Below, piece after piece: positions 25,731 through 37,278 of a stretch of DNA of 64,000 bases. The DNA lies in the NCBI GenBank assembly GCA_028274465.1, contig CM051456.1, positions 4,651,545-4,715,544 on the forward strand, in the 5' to 3' direction. The number at the start of each line of letters is the position of its first letter. The first letter of the stretch is position 1. Under the pieces are notes generated by a model that worked only from the letters and a program-made list of their open reading frames with translations, had not been told where the DNA came from and ran no database searches. Both the position numbers and the translations under genes were made by a program. The DNA comes from Plantago ovata (Eukaryota; Streptophyta; Magnoliopsida; Lamiales; Plantaginaceae).

Positions 25731-25835
25731 TTAAATCGATGAAGTTTCCTCAGAGAAATAGAAAGTGATAAATAGAGAGTGATTAGGACAAAAGTAATTT
25801 AACGTATACAACCAAAAGTAGAGATTTCATATATA

Positions 25836-26944
25836 TATTTATTGCAAACCTCTTACTCCTTTTTTTCGAACAAAATTGAAGTATAAATTTTAATTATTGA
25901 TTAATAAAATCCTACTTCCTTTAAATTTTCTATTAATATACTTTAAATTTAAAAAGAAAAAATTACATCCATTTCATATTCCGACATCGAAGGAGTTGGG
26001 ATAATGAAGGAGAGGTGCAAGGTTTGATCCCTGGCGGTAGCAAAGTTATAAGGTTGGTTTATTAGGTATGGAGTATTAAGGTGTTTTAGGAAGTTTGTGT
26101 ACTATTAGTGTAGAAGTAGTTGTAATATTTAAAAATAAATATTCCAACATTGAAATTTCCTTACTCTTTAAGTTTAGAACAATAAAGAAAATTTCAACAA
26201 CATCCACATTTCCCATGATATTATAACTTAGGGATTTGAGATTTATCGAACAAGTTCATTTATTTTAAATGTTTTCTTCTAGATTATATAAGTTGTTTAA
26301 AAATAAATTAAAAATGAAATGTATATTGGTTATCTGAATATATATCTTGGCGTCTAATGTGTGTATTTATAGATGCAAAATATGCATAAACGCAAATGTT
26401 ATCCATTCATTTTGATCATCATTTACCCTTAAAATAATCTTGAACTTTCTATACCTTTTTATCTATACTTGTACTTTTAAAGTATGGTCTCAATTTTCTA
26501 AATCAAATTTTTTATCTTTACCTTCAAAGCATTTACTCACCTGCCTAAATCAAATTTATTCTTTGCCATTATACTTTTATATTTCTAACTTCTTTTTTTT
26601 AAATAATTAATTTGAAAATGTTTTGGAGCATACCATGCCTTAGGCATAGCCACGCAGGGGTGGATTCAAGATTAGAAGGTGTGAAATTTATGTACGAGGC
26701 TTTAATAAAGTAAGATAATTTTTAATAAATATTTATTATCGTTACAATTATTATTTTTATTCTTCCAATATAAATACTCATCCAATATCCGACTATCTGG
26801 TTTGGCACCCCATCCCAAATTCCCAATAGGTTAGATGTTTTCTGTTTTGGACTGTTCCACTCAATTTTGTTATGTATTCTAATTCGACAACTAGCCTACA
26901 ACCTCATATATACATTTTAAATTATGGACTCTGCTTCATAAAAA
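25836..26944. other. AT-rich intergenic DNA
   Basis: No gene is seen. GGTTTGATCCCTGG near 26020 looks like a tRNA-type B box and may be a SINE remnant, but no A box, tail or target duplication was found. The rest is AT-rich. Confidence 0.4.
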
Positions 26945-27330
26945 ATTATTATTATTATTATTAATTTTTTTTTTTTTTACTAATAATAATTATTATTATT
27001 ATAAATAAAAGCAAACAATGAAAGTTTACCCAAAATTAGAGGGAAACCGAGAAACAAGTTGTGCCCCCACTCCCTTATCAATAGCAAAACTAATCCTAGG
27101 GAAAATATGATGAGCAGCACGCGCTCCAGTATCCTGAGCAAAGCGAAACCCCGGACTCTGACAAGCAATTCAACAGCATCAACACCCAACTCCCCAAGTG
27201 TCGAGAAAGAGAAATGAAGGAATCCATACCCCTTAGCTGCACACAAGTCCCGATACTTCACACACTTGCGTTTGGCAGCATCAGCAATCACATGTCCGGA
27301 CACAAAGTCCACCATCCCAGACCGAGACAA
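26945..27330 (-). mobile_element. 5'-truncated 3' end of a LINE-type retrotransposon
   Basis: The minus strand encodes SRSGMVDFVSGHVIADAAKRK, then KYRDLCAAKGYGFLHFSFSTLGELG, then a degenerate tail. I recognise this as the extreme C-terminus of a plant reverse-transcriptase polyprotein (pattern KRxKY..C...GYGFLPFSFSSLGEL..DAV.LLKRI). It is followed on the same strand by an ATT/TAA-rich tail (27004-26945), as expected for a LINE. Nothing of the catalytic domain remains. Upstream, at 27302-27358, lies a short direct repeat of about 18 bases containing GACAAAGTCCACCAT, three times. Confidence 0.5.
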
Positions 27331-27357
27331 AGTCCACCATCCGAGACAAAGTCCACC

Positions 27358-27361
27358 ATTA

Positions 27362-27397
<36 letters not shown>
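27358..27397. repeat. TTA trinucleotide microsatellite
   Basis: About thirteen TTA units, followed by a short TTTA run. It adjoins the truncated LINE end and may derive from another retroelement tail. Confidence 0.85.
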
Positions 27398-27954
27398 GTT
27401 ATTTATTTATTTATTTATTAGTGACAAAAATCACCTATTGATTCAGAATAATAAGTTACTATTTTGAGTGGATTTTGTTAATATTTAACCTAAAAGTTTT
27501 TTTTTTTAATTCAAATAATTTATAAGAGTAGTGGAACAAAACTAGAGACCTCAACAACAATCGTCGTACGCCTGCACCTAATTAGACGGCCATGTGTGAG
27601 TGCAAGACAGATAAGATATCCCGACATAGGGGCGTTTTGATACCACCAGGAGAAAGAAAACCAAATTATGAGGAATCTAAAAAGTGGACAAATTGGATCT
27701 ATGTGCAACGGATCCCACCTAGCAAGAAAAAGTCTTTTGCTTTGGTTCGTCCTGTCGTAACATATGAAATAAGGGGTGGTATAAATTTAGCAGCGCTTTT
27801 CCCCCCGGATTTTTGCAGCAATGGAATAGTGTGCAACTCCGTGTTGTCAATTATATCCTTATTATATATATGATACTGTTTCGATTCAGGAGGAAAATTG
27901 AAAATTGAAAATATGAAAAAAAAAATTATAAAGATGTTATTTTTTAAATATTAG

Positions 27955-28155
27955 GGAAATCGAAGATTGCAGTGGTTTTTGGTTTATCGGGAAGACAATC
28001 AAACTGCGGACGTTTTGGCTAAACATGGAAGCGAAAAAATGGCTAGGAAAGTGCAAGCTTTGCTCAAGTACCAGCGCGTCACAAGTAGTGGTGCATTTAC
28101 AATTTCAGCTCACCATGTGAGTACCTTTCATGTGTGCAATATGTGTCCGAATTAG
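27955..28155 (+). pseudogene. RNase H-like domain fragment
   Basis: The frame gives QWFLVYREDNQTADVLAKHGSEKMARKV, which matches the end of plant RVT_3/RNase H domains (xxVxREGNxxADxLAKxG). A possible splice acceptor (atattag) precedes it. It is too short to be functional, and could come from a retroelement or from a host RNase H-like gene family. The preceding open frame at 27592-27873 is not recognisable. Confidence 0.4.
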
Positions 28156-28770
28156 TTGCTTCAGATTGTAAATAAAATGATTGTATGATATCTTACCCTC
28201 GTGTAGTGCAGTCAGTTAGGCCGGGGTAGAGACTTGGTTCTGTTTTGTAACCTGCAATCCTTGTTATGGTTTAAATGTTTAATGCAGTTTCTTTCGAAAA
28301 AATTCCTCGTTATATTTCGTTTTCTTTCAACATTCCAATTTCATTTTGGATTCCACTAAAGCCCTTTTTTTTCCCAGACGCCTCTTGAGGGTGACGAATT
28401 GCCATAATATTTTGGATGGAAACAATATTTCCAGTCACTGAATTTCTTACTAATGAAAACGAGGCAATCTCACAAAAGGTCCGAGAAGAATCTTTATTTC
28501 ATCAGCAATACAAGCAAAACCTCGAGACTTCTCAGTTCTTTGCATGGAGATAGGTCTGAGTAGCACATTCGGATCGGAGCATGGCAGTAACCAGACCAAA
28601 AGGAAAAAAGAAATAAAAACTAAACTAGCAAAGAAATGTAAAAATGACAAAATACAGGTCCTCAGATCAAAAAAATAAATATTCATTCATGGCTAGGAAC
28701 AGAGTTAATTGAGGACGACGTGTTCACTGCAGCAAAAGCCAATTTTCCACCCAGGTGTACAACGATGATC
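28156..28770. other. Intergenic DNA upstream of the PIF-like gene
   Basis: No gene is seen on either strand. The right part, from about 28700, is likely promoter of the bHLH gene, judging by the G-box that follows. Confidence 0.4.
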
Positions 28771-28774
28771 ACCT

Positions 28775-28784
28775 GCCACGTGTC
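28775..28784 (+). promoter_or_regulatory. G-box (GCCACGTGTC) upstream of the PIF-like gene
   Basis: A perfect CACGTG core in the ABRE/PBE-like context GCCACGTGTC lies 336 bases upstream of the ATG. G-boxes are bound by bHLH (including PIF) and bZIP factors, so light or ABA responsiveness, or autoregulation, is possible but inferred. Chance occurrence of a single hexamer cannot be excluded. Confidence 0.5.
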
Positions 28785-29119
28785 CATCTGCCACTTCAAA
28801 AAGAATTTATTTTCTTCACAACAATCCCCAAGGCCCAAAGCTGTTAACTTTCCCACCGCAATTCACCCTAAACCGACTGTGTTTTTGTTTCCTTTATCCG
28901 GTTTAGGAGAAAAACTTGGTCCTTGAGAAACTATGTAAATCTCGTAACCGTGAGCATGAATGCAGCGTGCTTCAGAAAACAAATCTTGCTCCTAAGCAAT
29001 TGGTTGGTTTCCTTTCATTTTCCTTGGTTTTGGATATACATATCTGGTTAAAAAAAGAATTGTGTTAAGGTAGCATTATTATTAAGTTTCATATACAGAG
29101 AAGACAAGATCACCCAAGA

Positions 29120-32100
29120 ATGAATAATAGTGAAGGGGCAGAAAGGGGCTCATCAGAGCAAAGTCTAATTTCTGAGCTTGGTTTGTTGCTTCAAAATGCA
29201 CAGAGCAGTTCAGGCTTCTGTGCTACAAGTAGTATTACATCAGATCATCAGGTTGCTCATTACTCTGATGATGTAATAGATCATGTTCTTTCAAGTTTTG
29301 GATCAGACTCGCCTGTTTCAGCATCACAGAGAGCACTTGAAGTTCACTCCGCCGAGGACGGTGTTTTACATGGTTTGGGTGGCAACAAGAACAACTTTGC
29401 TGTCGATTCGGAGCAGGCAGAACAGAGGGAAAGTGATGTGAGTGCTAGATTTATGATACCTTTTTACATGCTGCTGTGTATTTGATGCTATTACAACATG
29501 TGCTAAACATAGTAGGTACACGTGTTTTTCAGCATCAGTATATTGCTGATCTGCACATAGAACACTTGTCCTGTATGCTATATGTAGTTCAAGTAAGAAA
29601 AGATGCTAGTATGTTACACAAATCATAAGACTGGACAAGTGAATTGGGCATGTTTGGCTAATTCTTGCAGGAAGATACAGGAAAGGAAGACGGCCAGGCG
29701 GATGGTGAATGCAGACCTAAAAAACGGAGGCGCTCTGCCGAACTGCATAACCTAACCGAGAGGGTAAGCATGTTCGCTTTGCTATACTTGCTTCTTTGAA
29801 ACTCAAATGTGTGCAATAATATTATCATCTGCAACTTATAATTTAGGTAGTGTCTAGCATAAGTCAAAATCACCCAATGAATTATAAATTCACACCTAAA
29901 TTGTTTAAAAACAGCTTTTGTTAATTGCTTCTCGGCGATTAACGGATTAACAAGTTTCAGAATAGGAAATTAAAATTCACACCTAAATTGTTTCTCTCTC
30001 CTATCAAACTCGGTCTTTTTTTTTTTTTTTTTTCCTCTCTATATTTCTCTATTTCAGTGTACTTAAGAAATTATCATTAATTTTTAATTTTAACCTTAAA
30101 ATATCATATTAAGCTGCTTAAATGTGCGCTTCTTTTTCTTTTTTAGTTTTTCAAAAAACCATATATTCATGCTTAAAAACGGCTTTTATCAATCATAAGC
30201 AAAAACAATACAAAAATGAATCTGATAAGCATTTGAAAACACTACCTTAGTAAGGTAAAATTTAATTTTAAGTGCTTTAGAAAAACATATATATCTTTTA
30301 GCCGTTTCAAAAAAAACAAAAACAAGAAAAGAAGAACATGTATACAGTATATGAACTTTTCTAAATTGGAAAAGCTGAAGTGAAGTTGAAGTCATCAACT
30401 TCACCGGATTAAAATGAGAAAAGTGCAACTTATAACTTAATTTATGTTAGTCTTTAAGACCTTTGACTTGGGATTAGTATACTAGATACCTGGTTTAAAG
30501 GATATACTCGAGAGTCTAAGTTACTTGTGCCAAGTGCGGTGAGCTGTTAGGAGAGGCTAGGCCATTTACATATTGGGATGCCCGACTTCTTTGCATCATG
30601 CCATGCCAAGCCGCTCCTTTACATATCAAAAAACAGAGTGAGAACACAAAGGTGGAGTTTGGATATTGGAGCGAACACAGTTTAGGTTAAGGATTGCATG
30701 AGGACTCACTACGCTTGATCATAGTTATCACTGCAGTTTGAAAGTCAGTGATGCTATACTAACAAGTTAAGCTCATAATATTAGCTTCTTTTTACCTGAA
30801 TGTGGCATCTCCTACTCTTTTCTCCTTAAACACACACAAAAATCACAGACACACACGAATAGTTTTCAGCCCCTGACCAGTAGGATCCCATGGTTTGTGG
30901 ATAGCATCCAGGGGACATTCGAAACAATGTTTATGGGGAGGAAAACCAGGCAGGCCAACCCTCGAACTTATTCCAAGTCTAGTTCTGAAATCAAAGCTCC
31001 AGGGAATGCAAACCTGACATAAGGGGTTAGGGGATCCACATTTTCCCAAAAATATGACATGCTTTAGAGGACTTCAAATCACCTTGATGTTTGTTTCATG
31101 CATCTTTTAATCCCTCGCCAGCCTTTGCCAGACACCATAAATGTGGCTTACAAAGACTAAGCATTTATCGGCTTCCCTAAAGGAACCGCAATTTATCTCA
31201 ACTTAATTACTTACCCTAGTCAGCTTTTTACCACCACCACCACCACACTCAAACAGCAAATTGAAAGGAAAAAAGTCATACAAGTGCCAAAGTGGCTCGA
31301 TAGATAGAAGAGCAACGTATATTGAAATAGAGATTCTGTCTTACCATTTTACAGCAGGAACACCAAAAGTTGGTAACATATGTGATGCTCACTATAGTTC
31401 ATCTTGACTTGCTTTATTACCCTGTGCAGTTTTAACCATCATCAGCACTCCTATGAACAACATAACTGGATAACCAAAAGGTGAATCCTATATATTATAA
31501 GTGGCTTGATAGGTAGAAGTGTGACAAATATTGAGATAGAGTACCTTTGTGAGGTCTTAACATTACTGTTATGCAAGTAGAAAACCTAACTCATGTTTGA
31601 CAAGTATACTCATTAGTTAACCCTGAGCTCTACTAACTCAATACCAGAGCAATAACCTGCAGTAGTAACAAAAGCTTATACTCCTATTGACCTTAGGTTC
31701 ATTCATATGCTATTGGCAATTTGGCATGGTTTGGTTGATTCGCGAATTTCAATATTTCTCTCAAATCCTTTTTTCTGCTTGTTATGGCTACTTATTAATT
31801 AGCATAAACAGTTTCTAGAAAGTCCGAACAACTTTTCATCTAATTTTTCCGACATTTTCTGGATGCATAATCATTGTAAAATTCGTGATTTTCTTCAACA
31901 TTGGGAAAGTATAAACTATACTAATGTGAGGATAGTGGATTTCACTATTGTTTACGATAATCATAATTTTACATTACCTAAAAGCGAACCTGATTATCCA
32001 AGCAAAGCCGATCGATCTGTGATTGATGGCAAAGTAAACAATCTGTTTGATTTAGGCATCTGTGAGACCCGAAATGATGCTAACCGTTACATACTGATGG

Positions 32101-34296
32101 ACAAAACTAGGATACCAGACTAAAAGGAAAATGATTAGGGCAGCTTACCTTATTAGTTTCCTGCAACCATTTGAAGTAGATTCTCTGAAACTGAGAGCAA
32201 TTACGATCTCAATCGCCATGGGAAGAAGAAGAAGAAGACTAGAAGAGTATGTGCGTTTTGGCTATCGATTTGGATTCTATCAGTAGAGCTGGCGGCCTTT
32301 TGCTTGATTGGTGAATTTGGAAATTCCCGATATGAGCCTCACAATTTGACACGTATAAGTGACTGTTCGTTCATCCAAAACATCTTGTGGCCAGGATTCA
32401 AATCTTAGTCTCGGACTCTTGGCCAAGAATTACTAGTATTATTAGCAGTATTTAATTGAACTTTTAAGTTTGAATCTTTAATTTACTCTTGATATCCTTA
32501 TTTGGTACTCATCCGTTTCCGTTTGTTTGTTTGGATTGTTTAATTTTGATTTTGAAACGTTGTTTTTTTCTTTTCTTTAGGTTTGTGGGAGTGGTAGTGG
32601 CCATGATAAAAAATGAGATAAAAAATTGTCAAAATCCGAAAGTTAAACCATCTAAAAAATGAACCAAAAAAGACAAAAGGAATAGGTAAACAACTAAGAA
32701 AAGAGTATAAAAGTCTCAAATGCATCTTTGGGATTTTCAAAAGAAAAAATAAATAAAATTATTGATGCCAAAACTTTTCTGTAAGCTACTGATGGTTGGC
32801 TTCAGAACCGGGGCAATATTGTTGTATCGGTCCACAAAAATGTTTGTGAGTAAATGGATTTAATGTTCCTGTATAACCAAGAATGCAGTCAGTTCATAGG
32901 AAAGTAAAAACTTATACTACTATATTGTCTAATTATAGATATTGTCCATTGTTTCTTTGGTTCTGGACAGAGACTTTATTACATAAACTGCTGTCTAGAC
33001 TGTCTAGTTAAGCGTAAGGGTAACATGAATGATGCTGCTGCATTAGTGTAGAATTTGTAAACCTGGAAACGTATGCATATAGTGTCAAGCTCGATTGAAC
33101 AGCATAAGACCGAGTATTTGTCACTGATGAGTGATGTCAAGGAGCTTTTCATGTCTGGTCAATGACGCTAGTTTTCATTTTCATTCTTGTTGCGATATGT
33201 CTGAACGAACAGCTGAGGAGACAACGGCTCAAGGAAAAGATGCGGGTGCTCCAAGACCTGATCCCTAATTGTAATAAGGTAACTCTTTTTGTTACTTTCC
33301 TCGTCTTTTTTATCATGTTGCATGGTTGGTTTATCAAGGTTGAAGGCTTATTACTTGCAAGTTTTAAGTTGTGTTTGGATCTTGTTCCATCCCAATGTTT
33401 CAGTTATTGTTGTGTTTCCTCTCTTCCTTTTACCTTTGATTTCCATCTCTTTCTTATTCCACCTCTGAATAAACCCGATTCGTCTTCTGTAACTGGTACT
33501 TATATGTTCGCCAAACAAAAAAACAACAGTACCGGAACAAATTGGGATCCAAACAAGACCTTGTTTAAATGCTCTTAGTATGACAATTGTCCATTTCAGA
33601 GAGACAAAGCATCAACCCTTGATGACGCTATAACCTACATCAAGTCCCTGCAATATCAACTTCAGGTATTTCACTATTTTTCGTACCCGTATCTGACATC
33701 CACTCCCCCCTTTACCATCAGTGCATAGTTCAGGTCTTTTATACAATCATACTCACACATAATGTATAACGTATAGTTCTTTCAAACTGCTAGCTATTAG
33801 CTAATCAGGTAGGGAAGAGGATTTGTGTTGTGTATGTTTATGCATACTTGTATTTCTTAATCACCATACAGAATTGCCTCATTGTGTACATTTTGTTTTG
33901 TACCAGGCGATATCAATGGGAGCAGGTTATACTATGTTCCATTCACCATGGAAGATGACTCTACAACCAGGGGTACAAGGAACACATAATCCAGGCTTCC
34001 CCCAACTCCAGCATGGAGGACTGAAGGCGGGAATGGGATACGGGATGGGAATGGAGATGCCTGGCCAGTCATCAGTTAACTTTCCAGTAAACCAGATTGG
34101 ATTGCACGACCAACATAGTTCAATGCCTTCAGCTTCTTCCGGAACTCTACAGGGAACATCAGAAGTCCAGTCATTTCAGAACCCAGGCAATGTTATGGAC
34201 CCGACACACTTTACATCATCTTCTTCGGCACCAGTGAGTTGGGCACCAATCTGCTCATCAAGTAACCCTTCATACGGATCACATAAGACGATGTGA
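29120..34296 (+). CDS. PIF: PIF-like bHLH transcription factor (group VII)
   Basis: Five coding exons, 29120-29437, 29671-29763, 33213-33278, 33600-33665 and 33907-34296, join to 310 codons. Exons 3 and 4 are each 66 bases, the classic split of the plant bHLH domain. The domain reads KKRRRSAELHNLTER, then LRRQRLKEKMRVLQDLIPNCNK, then RDKASTLDDAITYIKSLQYQLQ. His, Glu and Arg at the H-E-R contact positions are kept, so G-box binding is expected. The C-terminus has the PIF-like ISMGAGYTMFHSPW and a Met/Gly-rich tail. Near the N-terminus SELGLLLQNAQ resembles the phytochrome-B-binding (APB) motif ELxxxxGQ, but the Gly is Ala, so phytochrome binding is uncertain. PIFs are nuclear regulators of light growth responses. 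Intron 2 is unusually long (3.4 kb). An ALC/SPT-like identity is less likely. Confidence 0.82.
29764..33212. other. 3.4 kb second intron of the PIF-like gene
   Basis: Starts gtaagc and ends gaacag. It contains a diverged direct duplication (about 31292-31340 and 31498-31546, sharing AAGTGGCTYGATAGRTAGAAG), an 86-codon open frame of unknown nature at 31863-32123, a long T run near 30017 and AT-rich filler. It is probably enlarged by old insertions. Confidence 0.5.
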
Positions 34297-34922
34297 GTGT
34301 TTGCCGTGTTTGTCATAGTGTGCTTCACACAGTACGTAATCGGAATTGTGCGAGTCACGCATGATGAACTAGTTCATTGATCTTACTCCTAGATAGCTAG
34401 CTAAATGCATTGCACAAGGTTCTGAGTCTTTCTTTCCATAGATGGTAGGAGTTAATAATCTTATGAAAATCAATTCCTGTGATTGTCTTACAGAGAGTAC
34501 TATTTCAAGTTGTCTATACAATTGCATGTTATTTGCACATCATACTAATTTTTCATCTTTCCTACTAAAGACTACGGCTCTCTTCTCTTTGTCTGAACAT
34601 AACTGAATTTACTGGTTTTTACGGACAACAAACTGCTAATTCCTTGCCTCTATTATTGATCTTTTAACTCTCCAAGATGTGAACTTTAATGGCCTTTACA
34701 TCTTTACCTTTTATCTTGGCCTATTACAAAAGTCTTGAATGCTACATCATTCAATTAATACCATGGAAACTCTTATCTCTAGTCTGCTAGCAGCAACTGC
34801 CACATTAATTATGAAGACTTATTCAAGTCCTCAACCTCAACTTGAACATACTGGAAAAAAAAAAGTACCCATCTGTTTGATTATATGCCCCTTAGGACAA
34901 AGCAGCATCTATCCTCTCTGAT
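34297..34922. other. Intergenic region between the PIF-like and lectin kinase genes
   Basis: This holds the 3' UTR of the PIF-like gene and the promoter of the lectin kinase, which follows on the same strand. No other gene or repeat is visible. Confidence 0.5.
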
Positions 34923-36805
34923 ATGGCGATCATTTACCTCATCTTGTTCTGTTTTCTCATTTCACCACCAGTTAGCTGTCAGCAGCTAGATGAGTTCATC
35001 TACACCGGGTTTCGTGGCGTGGAAAATATAGCCTTGAGCAATGTGGCCGAAATGAAACGGAACGGCATCATTCAGTTAACATCCTCCGACATCAGATCAA
35101 CGGGGCACGCGTTTCACTCCACCCCGATTCAGTTCAAGAACTCCACTACTGGTGCTGTGTCTTCATTCTCTACCTGCTTTGCCTTCTGTATAGTTCCAAG
35201 CAGGTCTAGTTCAGGGAGTGGCGTTGGCCTTACATTCATAATCGCGCCTTCGGGAGATTTTAGTACTGCTCTATGGGGCGGATTCCTCGGTTTGTTGAGC
35301 TCTGGCCAAGACGGTAACTCTTCAAACCACATATTTGCAGTCGAGTTCGATACGTACCAGAATAACGAGTTCAGGGATATTGATGGTAACCATGTTGGGA
35401 TTGATATCAACAGCTTGGTGTCAAATGCATCTGTTCCAGCTGACCTCAATCTAGTTAGTGGTAATCCGATTCTTGCTTGGATCGAATATGATTCAGTTTC
35501 GACGTTCTTAAACGTCACTCTTTCCCCATCCTCCACGAGGCCAAGCAGGCCTACGTTGTCTGTTCAAGTAGATTTGTCTCCTATTCTGTTGGAACGTATG
35601 TATGTTGGATTCTCTGCTTCAACAGGTTTGCTTACAAGCTTCCATTATCTTTTGGGATGGAGCTTCAGGATGAATGGAGAAGCTACGTCGCTGGATTTGA
35701 ACTCGCTGCCTTCAGTCCCGCGAATCAGGAGGAGAAACTACACTGCTATGATTGCTAGTGTCTCTGTTGTTTCATTCGTTGTCGTCTTGGTTTTGGTAGT
35801 GATTGTTGTTTTCTTGATTAAGAGAGTCAAGAACTCTGAAACGATCGAGTCGTGGGAGCTTGAGACTGGTCCTCATCGATTCAAGTACCTCGAGCTGAAG
35901 AGAGCGACTAAAAATTTCAAGGATAGTAAGTTGCTTGGTGCTGGAGGTTTTGGTAAAGTGTATCACGGGATATTGCCCAAGTCGAAAACAGAAGTTGCGG
36001 TGAAGAGGATTTCGCATCAATCAGACCAGCAGGGTTTGCGTGAATTCATGTCTGAGATTTCTAGTATCGGTAGGTTTCGTCACAGAAATTCGGTTCAGTT
36101 GCTGGGATGGTGCAGAAGTGGAAAAGATCTTTTACTTGTTTATGATTACATGCCTAATGGGAGTTTGGATAAATTCTTATTTGATGAACCTGAACATGTA
36201 TTGAGTTGGGAGCTGAGGTTCAACATTATCAAAGGTGTTGCTTCTGCATTGTTTTACCTGCATGAAGGATATGAACAGATTGTGATCCATAGAGATGTTA
36301 AGGCTAGTAATGTGTTGCTTGATGGTGAAATGAACGGCAGGCTAGGAGATTTCGGGCTTGCGAAACTATGCGATCATGGATCAAATCCAGGGACAACTCG
36401 TGTGGTGGGCACCATCGGATACCTTGCACCGGAATTGGCAAGAACAGGTAGGGCCACCGAGTTCCGATGTGTATGCATTTGGCACTGTTTTGCTTGAAGT
36501 TGCGTGTGGACGAAGGCCTATTGAGTCTGGAGGGGGGGAGGAACGACTTGCACTTGGTTGATTATGTGTGGAATAAATGGAGAGAAGGGACCGTGCTTGA
36601 TGTGGTGGACCCGAGATTGGATGGTGAGTTTGATGACGATGAGGTGTTAGTCGTATTGAAGTTGGGATTGATGTGTTCAAGCAACGAACAATCGGCTAGA
36701 CCTACCATGAGGCAGGTTTTGAATTACCTAGAAGGTGAGATGGAGATCCCAGAGGCGGTGCGAATGCCAGGGCCAAGGATAGAATGTTGGCGAGGGAGGA
36801 TTTGA
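34923..36805 (+). CDS. LECRK: L-type lectin receptor-like kinase, intronless, frame broken twice
   Basis: A single exon encodes a signal peptide ([19 protein letters not shown]), a legume-lectin domain (FIYTGFRG to about residue 255, with [11 protein letters not shown]), a transmembrane helix near residues 277-302, and a Ser/Thr kinase domain: [38 protein letters not shown] and [14 protein letters not shown]. The frame that starts at 34923 runs to stop after 524 codons, but real kinase sequence moves to a second frame near 36450 ([20 protein letters not shown]) and to a third near 36540, after a G-rich run ([13 protein letters not shown] ... [14 protein letters not shown]), ending at 36805. 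Everything else is intact. This is either a recent pseudogene or two indel errors in the assembly. As read, the protein would lack kinase subdomains IX-XI. Class IV is my best guess. LecRKs sense extracellular signals in defence and development. Confidence 0.8.
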
Positions 36806-37278
36806 GATCTTTTTCACGATGTAAGGAATCTCGTAAATAAGTAGCTACGTGACCATACCGTCTTACGTAGTACAATGTGTAATTTATCATGATTACACCC
36901 TCTCACAAAAAAATTATCATGATTACACTTCTGACACTTAGAACTATGTAATAGCCTACAACCACACAAATCAAGTATACAACATGCTAAAAAAGAATGT
37001 AATTGGATATCCATTTCACTCGAGCCAGTACACTCTTTCTGGGAAATTGGATATCCATCTTTTTTCCCCACTGGAAATAGAAAGATTATATACAAGAATA
37101 TACAAAAAAAATTGTAATTAATCCCTATCCCTGACTCCCTGCCCCTTGAATAAGCCCTGGAAAATATGAGCACGCTGACGCGCATCACTTCAAACAGAGG
37201 GCGGTAATAAGCCGATAAGCCAATCATGTAATTAATCCCTACCCCTGTCATATCAATAATTGAACTCAGAAATCCCTG
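36806..37278. other. Convergent intergenic gap between LecRK and THG1
   Basis: Only 473 bases separate the two convergent coding ends. It holds both 3' UTRs; no other feature is seen. Confidence 0.5.

Larger units (their letters stand above)
24477..25835 (+). repeat. Three dispersed copies of an approximately 80-bp repeat around gene fragments
   Basis: Copies lie at about 24477-24560, 24877-24945 and 25745-25835. The shared core runs TCAGAGAAAT, a short variable stretch, TTAGGGACATAAGT, then TATACAACCA (variants: TCAGAAAAAT; GATTAGGACAAAAGT; TATGCAACCA). Two of the copies begin just after the stop or end of a gene-like fragment (24881 and 25730). Copies are diverged, so the duplication is not recent. 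Confidence 0.65.

Noticed and set aside
29658-29873. Minus-strand open frame across PIF exon 2
   Set aside because: It is a shadow of the real bHLH exon on the plus strand, which carries the conserved basic region and good splice sites.
33370-33556. Possible hAT-like MITE in the third PIF intron (GTGTTTGGATC and its inverted partner near GGATCCAAACAAGA)
   Set aside because: The inverted match is only about ten bases and no target duplication was found, so it is not listed as an element.
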